Source: CAZKCK01 sp964552325
GTDB lineage: Bacteria; Bacteroidota; Bacteroidia; Bacteroidales; TTA-H9
NCBI GenBank assembly: GCA_964552325.1
Contig: CAZKHA010000013.1
Span: 1 to 40,690 of the forward strand
Length of the DNA stretch: 40,690 nucleotides
Reading direction: 5' to 3'
Positions 32,141 to 39,680 of the stretch are shown piece after piece. Both the position numbers and the translations under genes were made by a program. Below the pieces are notes generated by a model. That model did no database searches. It was not told the origin of the DNA and saw only the letters and a list, made by a program, of their open reading frames with translations. Within the stretch, counting starts at the first letter, position 1. The number at the start of each line of letters is the position of its first letter.

Positions 32141-32170
32141 TTGCACTTATCAAAAGCTGTTGTATTTTTG
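32141..32170 (+). promoter_or_regulatory. promoter upstream of the candidate structured RNA
   Basis: TTG at 32141-32143, a 19-nt spacer and TATTTTTG at 32163-32170 fit the Bacteroidota -33/-7 consensus very well. Transcription would begin near 32177, which is 201 nt upstream of the MATE start codon and 183 nt upstream of the end of a terminator. Confidence 0.65.
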
Positions 32171-32176
32171 CAGCTT

Positions 32177-32359
32177 CAAAATAGAGCTGTTTATCAGCCA
32201 AATTAAAACTTACATGAAAATCTCTTCCACTTTTACCTTGTGCATTAATGCCATTGTGTTTGTCCCAAACAAATATGGACCGGGGGAGATTTGTGTTTCC
32301 TAGAAAAGGATTTTTAAGCAAAGAAATTCAACCCGGTCAACTAACGATCGGGTTTTTTT
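32177..32359 (+). ncRNA. candidate structured RNA, 6S-like, or a MATE leader
   Basis: A transcription unit of about 183 nt runs from the promoter at 32141-32170 to an intrinsic terminator at 32330-32359, with no convincing open frame. By hand-folding, an 11-bp stem (32218-32228 with 32282-32292, two G-U pairs) encloses a hairpin (CCAT 32251-32254 with ATGG 32275-32278; TTTGT 32259-32263 with ACAAA 32269-32273). Between them the 5' strand leaves about 22 unpaired nt containing TACCTTG (32234-32240), which resembles the -7 element. 6S RNA mimics an open promoter with a bubble, and is about 180 nt long. A small 5' hairpin and a TCCT/AGGA hairpin flank it. The alternative is an untranslated leader with an attenuator of the downstream MATE gene. 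Folding was by eye and no homologue was searched. Confidence 0.5.
32330..32359 (+). terminator. intrinsic terminator between the RNA unit and the MATE gene
   Basis: A 9-bp stem with one mismatch (32330-32338 with 32346-32354), a 7-nt loop and a T-run end 18 bp before the MATE start. It could end a free RNA or act as an attenuator. The gap 32076-32377 otherwise holds only the short upstream DNA of the ECF sigma gene. Confidence 0.8.
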
Positions 32360-32377
32360 ATTTTTAAAATATTACAT

Positions 32378-33832
32378 ATGAGTACATTATACAACAGTTT
32401 TCATATAAACAAGCTTCTAAGTAGCTTGCAAAAACTTAGACAACGATTAACCAATTATTGGCAGTTGATACGCTTATCCATTTCGGGTACCGATCAAGAT
32501 TTTACTACCATGAAACTTCGCAAAGCCATTGTGTTGCTATCTATTCCAATGGTAATCGAAATGATAATGGAATCGGTATTTGCGGTGGTGGATATCTTTT
32601 TTGTTTCGAAGTTAGGCGCTGATGCGGTAGCTATAGTAGGCCTTACCGAATCACTTATGACCATCGTTTATGCCATAGGCTTTGGGCTAAGCATGGGCAC
32701 AACAGCCCTGGTGGCTCGCCGTATTGGCGAAAAAGATATAGATGGCGCCAGGTCCTCTGCAGTTCAAGCAATTATTGCGGGTTGCTTAGTGTCAGTTATT
32801 ATTGCGGTTGGCGGTGTTGTTTATACAAAAGAATTGCTTACTCTGATGGGTGCATCAAACAGCATGGTGGAGAGTTATCACTCTTTTACTGCTATAATGT
32901 TTGGCGGCAATATGGTCATTATCTTGTTGTTCATCATCAATGCTATATTTAGGAGCGCCGGCGATGCAGCCATTTCGATGCGTGTACTGTTTATGGCCAA
33001 TCTTATCAACATTGTTTTAGATCCAATTCTAATTTTTGGATTGGGCCCTATCCCTGCACTTGGGATAAAAGGAGCCGCTATAGCAACTACTATTGGTCGC
33101 GGGCTTGCCGTAGCTTATCAGTTCTATGTGTTGTTTAGAGGAACAGGGCGAATTGCCATTAAACTTGCAGATGTTGTTCCTGATTTTAAGCTTTTATGGA
33201 ACTTGATACGATTGTCATTGGGCGGAATTGGCCAAAACATAATTGCAACCTCGAGCTGGATTGGCATGGTGCGTATTGTATCCGAATTTGGAAGCGGCGC
33301 TGTGGCCGGTTATACCATTGCTATTCGAATTATAATCTTCTCATTGTTGCCGTCATGGGGCATTAGCAATGCTGCCGCTACCTTGGTAGGGCAAAACCTG
33401 GGAGCAGGCAAACCCGATCGAGCTGAACGCTCTGTTTATATAACCGGTGTGGCTAATATGATCCTGTTAGGAGCCATTTCGTTGATATTTATATTTTTCC
33501 CAGCCATGTTCATTCGTTTGTTCATTAATGACCCAGTTGTAATGGAATATGGCATAACATGCCTGCGCATTGTGAGTTATGGGTTGCTATTCTATGGTTT
33601 GGGCATGGTAATGACTCAATCGCTTAATGGTGCTGGCGACACTTTTACCCCTACCATCTTAAATCTTATCTGCTTCTGGATGCTCGAAATACCCTTGGCC
33701 TGGTTTTTGGCCTTGCATTTAGGGTATGAGTTTGAAGGAGTTTTTTATGCTGTGTTTGTAGCCGAATCTATACTTTCTTTGCTTGGCCTTGCCATGATAA
33801 AACGTGGTAAATGGAAGCTGAAAAAGGTATAG
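32378..33832 (+). CDS. MATE family efflux transporter
   Basis: The 484-residue protein is a twelve-helix multidrug and toxin extrusion transporter with two MatE repeats. Helix 1 carries 'PMVIEMIMESVFAVVDIFFVSKLG', followed by 'IVGLTESLMTIVYAIGFGLSMGTTALVARRIGE', both typical of the family, and the second half has 'GISNAAATLVGQNLGAGKPDRAE'. It uses a sodium or proton gradient to expel cationic compounds. The first 35 residues ('NSFHINKLLSSLQKLRQRL') are longer than usual, and a start closer to 'LIRLSISGTDQDFT' cannot be excluded, but no good alternative ATG is visible. It lies 18 bp after a terminator, so its expression may depend on read-through or on an unseen promoter. Confidence 0.92.
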   Translation: MSTLYNSFHINKLLSSLQKLRQRLTNYWQLIRLSISGTDQDFTTMKLRKAIVLLSIPMVIEMIMESVFAVVDIFFVSKLGADAVAIVGLTESLMTIVYAIGFGLSMGTTALVARRIGEKDIDGARSSAVQAIIAGCLVSVIIAVGGVVYTKELLTLMGASNSMVESYHSFTAIMFGGNMVIILLFIINAIFRSAGDAAISMRVLFMANLINIVLDPILIFGLGPIPALGIKGAAIATTIGRGLAVAYQFYVLFRGTGRIAIKLADVVPDFKLLWNLIRLSLGGIGQNIIATSSWIGMVRIVSEFGSGAVAGYTIAIRIIIFSLLPSWGISNAAATLVGQNLGAGKPDRAERSVYITGVANMILLGAISLIFIFFPAMFIRLFINDPVVMEYGITCLRIVSYGLLFYGLGMVMTQSLNGAGDTFTPTILNLICFWMLEIPLAWFLALHLGYEFEGVFYAVFVAESILSLLGLAMIKRGKWKLKKV

Positions 33833-33929
33833 CATGTGTAATTCGGGTTGTGTTGGTTTAAAAGCGTATCAACTCGGAGGCTGTGCGGTAACGTTTTTTT
33901 CAATTCAGTTGTTTCGCAGGTCTAATAAC

Positions 33930-33965
33930 AAAAAAGCCTTCAAATCTAAATCTGAAGGCTTTTTT
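33930..33965. terminator. bidirectional terminator between the MATE gene and rho
   Basis: A perfect 13-bp stem with A-tract and T-tract (33930-33942 with 33953-33965) and a 10-nt loop serves the plus-strand MATE gene and the minus-strand rho gene, which converge here. Confidence 0.9.
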
Positions 33966-33982
33966 GCTTGATGTTGAGATTC

Positions 33983-36100
33983 TTAACCGTTCATTGAGGC
34001 CAAGAATTCTTCGTTTGTATTGGTAAATTTAATTCGATCGCGCAAAAACTCCATAGCTTCCAGAGAAGTCATATCGGCCAAGTGGTTGCGCAAAATCCAA
34101 ACCCGCTGTAGCATGTCTTTGTCCTGCAGCAAGTCATCGCGACGGGTTGAAGATGCTACAATATCGATGGAAGGGAATATGCGTTTGTTTGAAAGTTTGC
34201 GGTCCAGTTGCAACTCCATATTGCCAGTTCCTTTAAATTCTTCAAAGATAACCTCATCCATTTTCGATCCAGTATCAATCAGCGCAGTTGAAACGATGGT
34301 AAGCGAACCTCCATTTTCAATTTGACGTGCAGCACCAAAGAAACGTTTTGGTTTTTGAAGCGCATTAGCTTCCACACCACCTGATAATACCTTGCCTGAT
34401 GCGGGTGATACCGTATTGTAAGCACGAGCAAGGCGAGTAATGGAATCGAGCAAGATCACCACATCGTGCCCGCATTCAACCAGGCGTTTGGCTTTCTCGA
34501 GGGTTATGTTGGCAATCTTCACATGGCGGTCAGCGGGTTCGTCGAAGGTAGAGGCTATAACCTCCGCCTTAACGCTACGTGCCATATCGGTTACTTCCTC
34601 AGGACGTTCGTCAATAAGCAAAACAATAAGGTATACATCAGGATGATTAAAGGCGATAGCATTAGCTATTTCTTTAAGAATCATAGTTTTACCTGTTTTA
34701 GGCTGCGCTACAATAAGTCCGCGTTGGCCAAAACCGATGGGCGTGAACATGTCTATTATCCGCGAAGTTAGGGTAGCTTGTGGATGACCGGTGAGTTTAA
34801 ACTTTTTATGCGGGAAAAGCGGTGTTTGGTAGTCAAATGGAACGCGGTCGCGCGCTTGCTCGGGCAATAGGCCATTAATTAAGTCAACCTTGACCAAAGG
34901 GTAGTATTTTTCGGCTTCACGTGGTGGGCGTATGGCTCCGCGAACGGTGTCGCCTGTTTTTAAGCCAAAGGTTTTAATCATCGACTGTGAAACAAACACA
35001 TCATCAGGGCTGCTAAAATACATATAATCAGATGAACGCATAAAGCCAAAGCCTTCAGGCATCATTTCTAAAACCCCCTCGCAGGTTACCACTCCATCAA
35101 GTTCTGTCGGGAATTCTTCTTTCCTTCGTTCGGGTTGTTGTTGGGGTTGCTGTTGAGGTTGTTGTTGAGGTTGTTGCTGTGGCTGTCTTTCAAAAGTGCC
35201 GGTTTGTTTGTTAAAACGCATATTTGTATCGCGTTGGGGCATCCTTTCGCGGCCAAACTGAGGTTGAGATGTTTTTTCTTCGGGTTTTTCGGGCGCCGTT
35301 TCTGCTATGTTGTTGGCTGGTTCCAAAATGGGCTCCTCAGCCTTGGTAATGGTAGGTTCTATGTTTAAAATGTTTTCTTCAATTATTTGTTCGTCATCAA
35401 ACACTTGCAATTTCTCAGGGATGATTTCCTCGTTTTGGAGAGGGATAATCCGGTTTGAGGGTTTTTGTGAAAGTGAGTGCTGCTTTTGTCTTGGGTCTTC
35501 GCGCAAACCTTGGTTTTTTGGTTTATTATCGGTGCGGTTTGGCGAGCCAAAATTCACATTGTATTTTTGTTGGTATTCGTTTCGTGAGCGTGCAAAATCA
35601 GGTTGTGATGGTTTTTGCTCATTGCGTTGTTCTGTTGTTTCCGGATCGCTTTTTTGTAAATTTTGAGCTGGTTCGGGCTGAATTGTAGGTGGTTTGTCTT
35701 GTTTGGGCACTTGAGTGTTTTGCTGTTGATGAGGTTGTCTTGGCCCTTGATTGGGGCGGTTTGGCCTAGGCTCTTGTTCAGGCTTTTCTTTGCTTGAGGG
35801 TTTAGGCCTACTTTTGTCGGCTTCTTTTCGTTTTGGTTTTTCAGAGTCAACTGTAGTGTCAGCTTTTGCTGGCTCCTTGTCAGTTTTTTGTCTTGAGGGT
35901 GGTGGCAGAACCTTTTTTTGTCTCTTTTCTTCTTTTTCGAGTTCTAGCGTCTCCCTTGAGGGTTTTAGGGCTTGTTCATCAAGTATCTTGTACACAAGAG
36001 CTTGTTTTTCAATATCTCTAGGAAGCTTAATGTCAAGCTTGGCAGCAATTTCTTTCAACTCAGGAAGCTCTTTCCCGTTGAGTGCAAGAATGTCGTACAT
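33983..36100 (-). CDS. rho: transcription termination factor Rho with long disordered insertion
   Basis: The 705-residue protein is the hexameric RNA helicase that ends transcripts; E. coli Rho has 419 residues. An N-terminal Rho-N-like helical part (1-45) is followed by about 285 residues of charged, Pro/Gln/Lys-rich, low-complexity sequence (48-330), ending in a tract of repeated QQQP (307-323). Then come the RNA-binding cold-shock domain ('GFGFMRSS', about 335-410), Walker A 'AQPKTGKTM' (465-473), the Q-loop 'ASGKVLSGGVEANAL' and the conserved C-terminus. In Bacteroides thetaiotaomicron a similar disordered region lets Rho phase-separate, so the insertion may have the same role. It has a long leader and a convergent terminator. 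Confidence 0.95.
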   Translation of the reverse strand: MYDILALNGKELPELKEIAAKLDIKLPRDIEKQALVYKILDEQALKPSRETLELEKEEKRQKKVLPPPSRQKTDKEPAKADTTVDSEKPKRKEADKSRPKPSSKEKPEQEPRPNRPNQGPRQPHQQQNTQVPKQDKPPTIQPEPAQNLQKSDPETTEQRNEQKPSQPDFARSRNEYQQKYNVNFGSPNRTDNKPKNQGLREDPRQKQHSLSQKPSNRIIPLQNEEIIPEKLQVFDDEQIIEENILNIEPTITKAEEPILEPANNIAETAPEKPEEKTSQPQFGRERMPQRDTNMRFNKQTGTFERQPQQQPQQQPQQQPQQQPERRKEEFPTELDGVVTCEGVLEMMPEGFGFMRSSDYMYFSSPDDVFVSQSMIKTFGLKTGDTVRGAIRPPREAEKYYPLVKVDLINGLLPEQARDRVPFDYQTPLFPHKKFKLTGHPQATLTSRIIDMFTPIGFGQRGLIVAQPKTGKTMILKEIANAIAFNHPDVYLIVLLIDERPEEVTDMARSVKAEVIASTFDEPADRHVKIANITLEKAKRLVECGHDVVILLDSITRLARAYNTVSPASGKVLSGGVEANALQKPKRFFGAARQIENGGSLTIVSTALIDTGSKMDEVIFEEFKGTGNMELQLDRKLSNKRIFPSIDIVASSTRRDDLLQDKDMLQRVWILRNHLADMTSLEAMEFLRDRIKFTNTNEEFLASMNG
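35136..35190. repeat. 12-bp tandem repeat in rho encoding QQQP
   Basis: About four and a half imperfect copies of a 12-bp unit lie in the rho coding frame and encode successive Gln-Gln-Gln-Pro units. Because 12 is a multiple of three, copy number can change without shifting the frame, so the tract length may vary between strains. Confidence 0.8.
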
Positions 36101-36307
36101 GTATTTAAATTTAAAATGCTAATAGGCAATTTGTGAATAATGAACTGTATAACTGAGAGTTGGATTGTGGAAAGGTTGATGTGAATTGGGTTAACCTTGT
36201 GTTGGAACCCCTCCGGCGTAATTGGGGGCGAACCTGATTGATTGCTGTAAGGTGGCCATGAACTCCCGAAAACGCTTGTAATACAGTAGGGATATGTATT
36301 TCCGGTG

Positions 36308-36315
36308 CAAATATA
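36308..36315 (-). promoter_or_regulatory. promoter -7 element for rho, with a ~200-nt leader
   Basis: The minus strand reads TATATTTG, a TAnnTTTG match, predicting a transcript start near 36301 and an untranslated leader of about 200 nt to the ATG at 36100. No -33 TTG is seen at standard spacing. Long leaders before rho are common because Rho ends its own transcript early; the leader here has no obvious intrinsic terminator. Confidence 0.5.
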
Positions 36316-36367
36316 AGAATAGTTTCGCTTGATACGATACTTTTTTAAATTTTTCAGCTTGTTTAAA

Positions 36368-36375
36368 TATCTTTG
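36368..36375 (+). promoter_or_regulatory. promoter -7 element for the DUF4293 gene
   Basis: TATCTTTG matches TAnnTTTG, with a start near 36382 and about 12 nt of leader before the ATG at 36394. It overlaps a possible TTG start at 36373, which it excludes. Confidence 0.5.
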
Positions 36376-36393
36376 CCGAAATTTAATTTGAGT

Positions 36394-36873
36394 ATGATAC
36401 AAAGAATTCAAAGTGTGTTCCTGCTGATTGTTGTAGTACTATCAGCTTTGTTGTTCGTTTTCCCTATTGCCAATTATTATTCAGAAGCTGCCACCCTAAA
36501 GTTAATGTTAACAGGTGTAGAAAGTTATGTGCCTAAGGGCGCTAGCTTACAAACAGCAGTCCTAAGCCCATACCTTGTGTATTTTAATATCTTAGTTAAC
36601 GCAGCCGTGGCCGCTATGGCTGGTTACGCTATTTTGCAATACAAACGTAGGCCTTTACAAGTGAAAATGGTTCGTATTGCATTGTTAATCGACATCGTAT
36701 TGCTTGTGATACTATTTGTAATCACCGATTTTTTAAAGAAAAAGCTTCTCGTAACCCCAGATTATGGTGTCGGGGTTCTGTTCCCACTCATTTCGGTGGT
36801 TTTTTTGGTTTTAGCCCAACGCGCTATCCTAAAAGATGATCGTTTAGTAAAATCTACTGACCGATTACGTTAG
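36394..36873 (+). CDS. DUF4293 membrane protein
   Basis: The 159-residue protein has four hydrophobic helices (about 5-24, 57-79, 92-112 and 125-143) and the opening 'MIQRIQSVFLLIVVVLSALLF' typical of DUF4293, a Bacteroidota family of unknown function often found next to rho. The conserved start 'MIQRIQS' and the promoter at 36368-36375 favour the ATG at 36394. It ends in basic, charged residues 'KDDRLVKSTDRLR'. It is divergent from rho across 293 bp. No motif suggests an enzyme. Confidence 0.85.
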   Translation: MIQRIQSVFLLIVVVLSALLFVFPIANYYSEAATLKLMLTGVESYVPKGASLQTAVLSPYLVYFNILVNAAVAAMAGYAILQYKRRPLQVKMVRIALLIDIVLLVILFVITDFLKKKLLVTPDYGVGVLFPLISVVFLVLAQRAILKDDRLVKSTDRLR

Positions 36874-36894
36874 TGTTTGATTGGTCGTTACATG

Positions 36895-36924
36895 AAAAAA
36901 GCGTGGTATTTGCCACGCTTTTTT
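36895..36924. terminator. bidirectional terminator between DUF4293 and lpd genes
   Basis: A-tract, 6-bp GC-rich stem (GCGTGG 36901-36906 with CCACGC 36913-36918), 6-nt loop and T-tract. The flanking A6 and T6 runs make it work in both directions for the convergent DUF4293 and lpd genes. Confidence 0.9.
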
Positions 36925-36958
36925 ATTGAAGTTATAACTAGGGGTGTTTTGTCAGCTT

Positions 36959-38326
36959 TCAGATGTGCAATGATTTGTCAACAGCTCCAAAGCCTGCTTC
37001 CATAAACACCTCCGAGATGGTTGGATGGGCATGGATGGTTTTGGCAACATCATACACGGTCGATTCAACTTGCATAAAGGCAGCTGCTTCGGCAATCATG
37101 TCGCTTGCGTTCGGCGATACTATTTGAACGCCAAGTACTAATCCATACTTTTCTTCGGATAGCATCCTGATAAAGCCTTCTGAATAACCTTCGGCCAATG
37201 CTTTGCCATTTGCTGACAACGGGAACTCTGAAACCTTGTATTGCGTCCCATTTTCGCGTAATTCATCTTCGGTATAGCCAATTTGGGCAATTTCCGGATC
37301 CGAATACATGTTCATGGGGTACATAGTCTTATCAATTTTCTCCCTGATGCCTTTAATAAAGTTTATGGTGTGTAGCCCTTGTGCTGAACCAACATGTGCA
37401 AATGGGCTGCGACCGTTCACGTCGCCAATGGCAAAAATATTGGGCACATTGGTCTGGAAATAATCGTTGGTTACGATAAATCCATCCTGTTGTTCAATAT
37501 TGATGTCCATGGCTGGCATAACGCCCTTTCTGCTTTTGCTGTTAATAACCACATCGCATTTAATACGCTGATCACCAACAATTAGCTCATCACCATCAAA
37601 GCTACTCATTCCTGCGTTTTCGGCAGCGTTAAAAATCACTTCTACTTTGTCCTTTTTAAGCTTGTTGAGCATCCAGTTCGATAAATACTTGTCAGCCAAA
37701 GGCATAATGCGATCGCTGGGTACCAATAAGGTAACGTTGCGGTCAATAATATTAAAGAACTGGGCCAATTCAACGGCAATGGAGCTTTCACCTACCACTA
37801 CTACGTTTTTGGGTAATTCGTCAAGTTTAAAAAACTGATTGAGTTCTACGACCCTTTCGCTGGGTAATCCGGCCATTAAAGGTTCGTGATAGGAGCCAGT
37901 AGCAATAATAATATGTTTGGCACTCAGGTTCCGGTTTTCTACGGTTACTGTATTGCTCGATGTAATCCTTGCTTCGCCATTTATAACGTCGATACCGTTT
38001 TTCTTGAGCAAAAAGGCAACACCACTCGTCAGTTTTTTAACGATGTGGTTAGCCCTAGCGGTAGCTTGTTTCCAGTTAAAGGTAAGCTTCTTCTTATCAA
38101 TACCTTCAATACCAAATGTTTGAGCATCATTTTTAATCCTTCGGTAAAGTTTTGCACTTTCAATAACCGCTTTTGAAGGTATGCAGCCCCAATTTAGGCA
38201 CATGCCGCCAATCTGGCTTTTCTCTATGAGGGCTGTTTTGAGCCCTACCTGTCCGGCACGTATCGCTGCCACATAACCTGCAGGACCAGCACCTATTATA
38301 ATAACATCGTATTCCATGTGTTCCAT
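36959..38326 (-). CDS. lpd: dihydrolipoyl dehydrogenase (E3)
   Basis: The 455-residue flavoprotein reoxidises the lipoyl groups of 2-oxoacid dehydrogenase complexes, passing electrons to NAD. It has an FAD motif 'IIGAGPAGYVAA' (10-21), the redox disulfide Cys43/Cys48 in 'GGMCLNWGCIPSKA', an NAD motif 'VVVVGESSIAVELAQFF', a second FAD motif 'IFAIGDVNG' and the C-terminal 'HAHPTISEVFMEAG' with the catalytic His-Glu pair. The NAD motif is GESSIA rather than the usual GxGxxG, which may alter cofactor binding. It is the last gene of the complex operon, 12 bp after the E2 gene. Start at Met1 or Met4 is not resolved. Confidence 0.95.
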   Translation of the reverse strand: MEHMEYDVIIIGAGPAGYVAAIRAGQVGLKTALIEKSQIGGMCLNWGCIPSKAVIESAKLYRRIKNDAQTFGIEGIDKKKLTFNWKQATARANHIVKKLTSGVAFLLKKNGIDVINGEARITSSNTVTVENRNLSAKHIIIATGSYHEPLMAGLPSERVVELNQFFKLDELPKNVVVVGESSIAVELAQFFNIIDRNVTLLVPSDRIMPLADKYLSNWMLNKLKKDKVEVIFNAAENAGMSSFDGDELIVGDQRIKCDVVINSKSRKGVMPAMDINIEQQDGFIVTNDYFQTNVPNIFAIGDVNGRSPFAHVGSAQGLHTINFIKGIREKIDKTMYPMNMYSDPEIAQIGYTEDELRENGTQYKVSEFPLSANGKALAEGYSEGFIRMLSEEKYGLVLGVQIVSPNASDMIAEAAAFMQVESTVYDVAKTIHAHPTISEVFMEAGFGAVDKSLHI

Positions 38327-38338
38327 AAATTAGGTAAG

Positions 38339-39634
38339 TTATTCCATTATTAATGATACAGGATCAGCAAGATAACCCATCAAACGATTCAAAAACCTTG
38401 CAACTTCGCCGCCATCAATTATGCGGTGATCAACCGATAAGGATAATGGAAGCACTGTGCCCTTAACAATTTGATCGCCTTGTATTACTGGTTTTTCAAC
38501 CATACGGCCAATTCCAAGGATTGCGGCTTGTGGATAATTTATTACAGGTACAGCAAACTGTCCACCAATTGAGCCATAGTTGGTTACCGTAAAGGTTCCA
38601 TCTTTCATGTCGTCAATGCTTAGTTTCCTATTCCTTGCCTTATCACTAATCTCGTTTATTTTCTGGGCAATTTCAAAAACGCTGAGCTTGTCAACGTCCC
38701 TTATTACCGGCACTACCAATCCATCTTCGGTATCAACAGCTATTCCTATGTTGTAGTACTTTTTATAGATGGTGCGGTTGTTGTCAAGGTCAAGTTGCGA
38801 ATTGAGCGATTTGTGATGTTTCAAGGCTACTGCTAATCCCTTTAAAATAAATGGGAGATAGCTTAGCTTAACGCCTTTATCGCCAAATGGTTTTTTGTAT
38901 TTTTCGCGGATACGTATAAGCTCAGCCACTTCAACTTCATCAAAAACAGTCATATGAGCAGCATTGTGCTTGCTTTGTATCATGTTTTTGGCTATAGTCT
39001 TACGAATAGTGCTCAGCGGTTCATATTCCACTCTAGGTCCTGCATCGGCTTGATTGACTGCGGTTTGCGTGATAGTGTTTGTTGAAGGGGCTTTGGCTTT
39101 CTGCACATAGTTCTGTATGTCGTTAGTGGTAACCCTAGCGGCAGGTCCGGTTCCTGTCACTTTGTTTATATCAACACCCAAGTCCTTTGCCATAGCACGA
39201 GCTACAGGAGTAGCAAGCGATTTTTTTGCTTGTCGGCCTTCATGATGGCTGTCGGGTTTACCCTCAAGCCCCTCGTTGCTCGATGGTAAATAGGCATTGT
39301 TGCCCGCTACCTCTAATGTGCCCACTACACCAGCACCTTCTTCGGCTACTGCTTCGGTAGTTGATGCTTCGGCCACTGCTGCAGCGCCATCTATGCCCTC
39401 CATCTCAATTTCAACTAGCGGCGATCCTACATGAATAGTTTCACCCACCTTGCCGTACGTGGCCACAATTACACCTGATTTGGGTGAGGGAATATCCGTT
39501 ACAACCTTGTCGGTTTCCATATTCACCAATGGCTGGCCCGACTCAATTTTCTGGCCTTTCTGAACATACCATTCTGCAATGGTACCCTCATCGAGCCCCT
39601 CGCCAATATCAGGGAAGTTAAAAATGTATCTCAT
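38339..39634 (-). CDS. 2-oxoacid dehydrogenase E2, dihydrolipoamide acyltransferase
   Basis: The 431-residue protein forms the core of a 2-oxoacid dehydrogenase complex. It has one lipoyl domain (1-77, lipoylated Lys43 in 'METDKVVTDIP'), an Ala/Glu-rich linker, a peripheral-subunit-binding domain (about 138-172, 'ATPVARAMAKDLGVDINKVTGTGP') and a catalytic domain with His403 and Asp407 in 'SVDHRIIDGG'. The lipoyl opening 'FPDIGEGLDEGTI' is that of pyruvate or branched-chain complexes, not the 2-oxoglutarate type ('GESVAEATI'). Whether the substrate is pyruvate or branched-chain oxo acids cannot be settled here. It lies between the E1-beta gene (46 bp) and lpd (12 bp). Confidence 0.93.
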   Translation of the reverse strand: MRYIFNFPDIGEGLDEGTIAEWYVQKGQKIESGQPLVNMETDKVVTDIPSPKSGVIVATYGKVGETIHVGSPLVEIEMEGIDGAAAVAEASTTEAVAEEGAGVVGTLEVAGNNAYLPSSNEGLEGKPDSHHEGRQAKKSLATPVARAMAKDLGVDINKVTGTGPAARVTTNDIQNYVQKAKAPSTNTITQTAVNQADAGPRVEYEPLSTIRKTIAKNMIQSKHNAAHMTVFDEVEVAELIRIREKYKKPFGDKGVKLSYLPFILKGLAVALKHHKSLNSQLDLDNNRTIYKKYYNIGIAVDTEDGLVVPVIRDVDKLSVFEIAQKINEISDKARNRKLSIDDMKDGTFTVTNYGSIGGQFAVPVINYPQAAILGIGRMVEKPVIQGDQIVKGTVLPLSLSVDHRIIDGGEVARFLNRLMGYLADPVSLIME

Positions 39635-39680
39635 TGTATTATAATATTTTAAGTTAAATTGCGCGACAAGTTGTCTTGCC

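Noticed and set aside
32130..32321. 63-codon minus-strand open frame in the MATE upstream region
   Set aside because: No homology is recognisable, and it lies opposite a plus-strand unit with a good promoter, stems and a terminator.
35136..35190. Tandem repeat in rho as an intergenic satellite or mobile element
   Set aside because: It is in the rho reading frame and simply encodes the QQQP tract.
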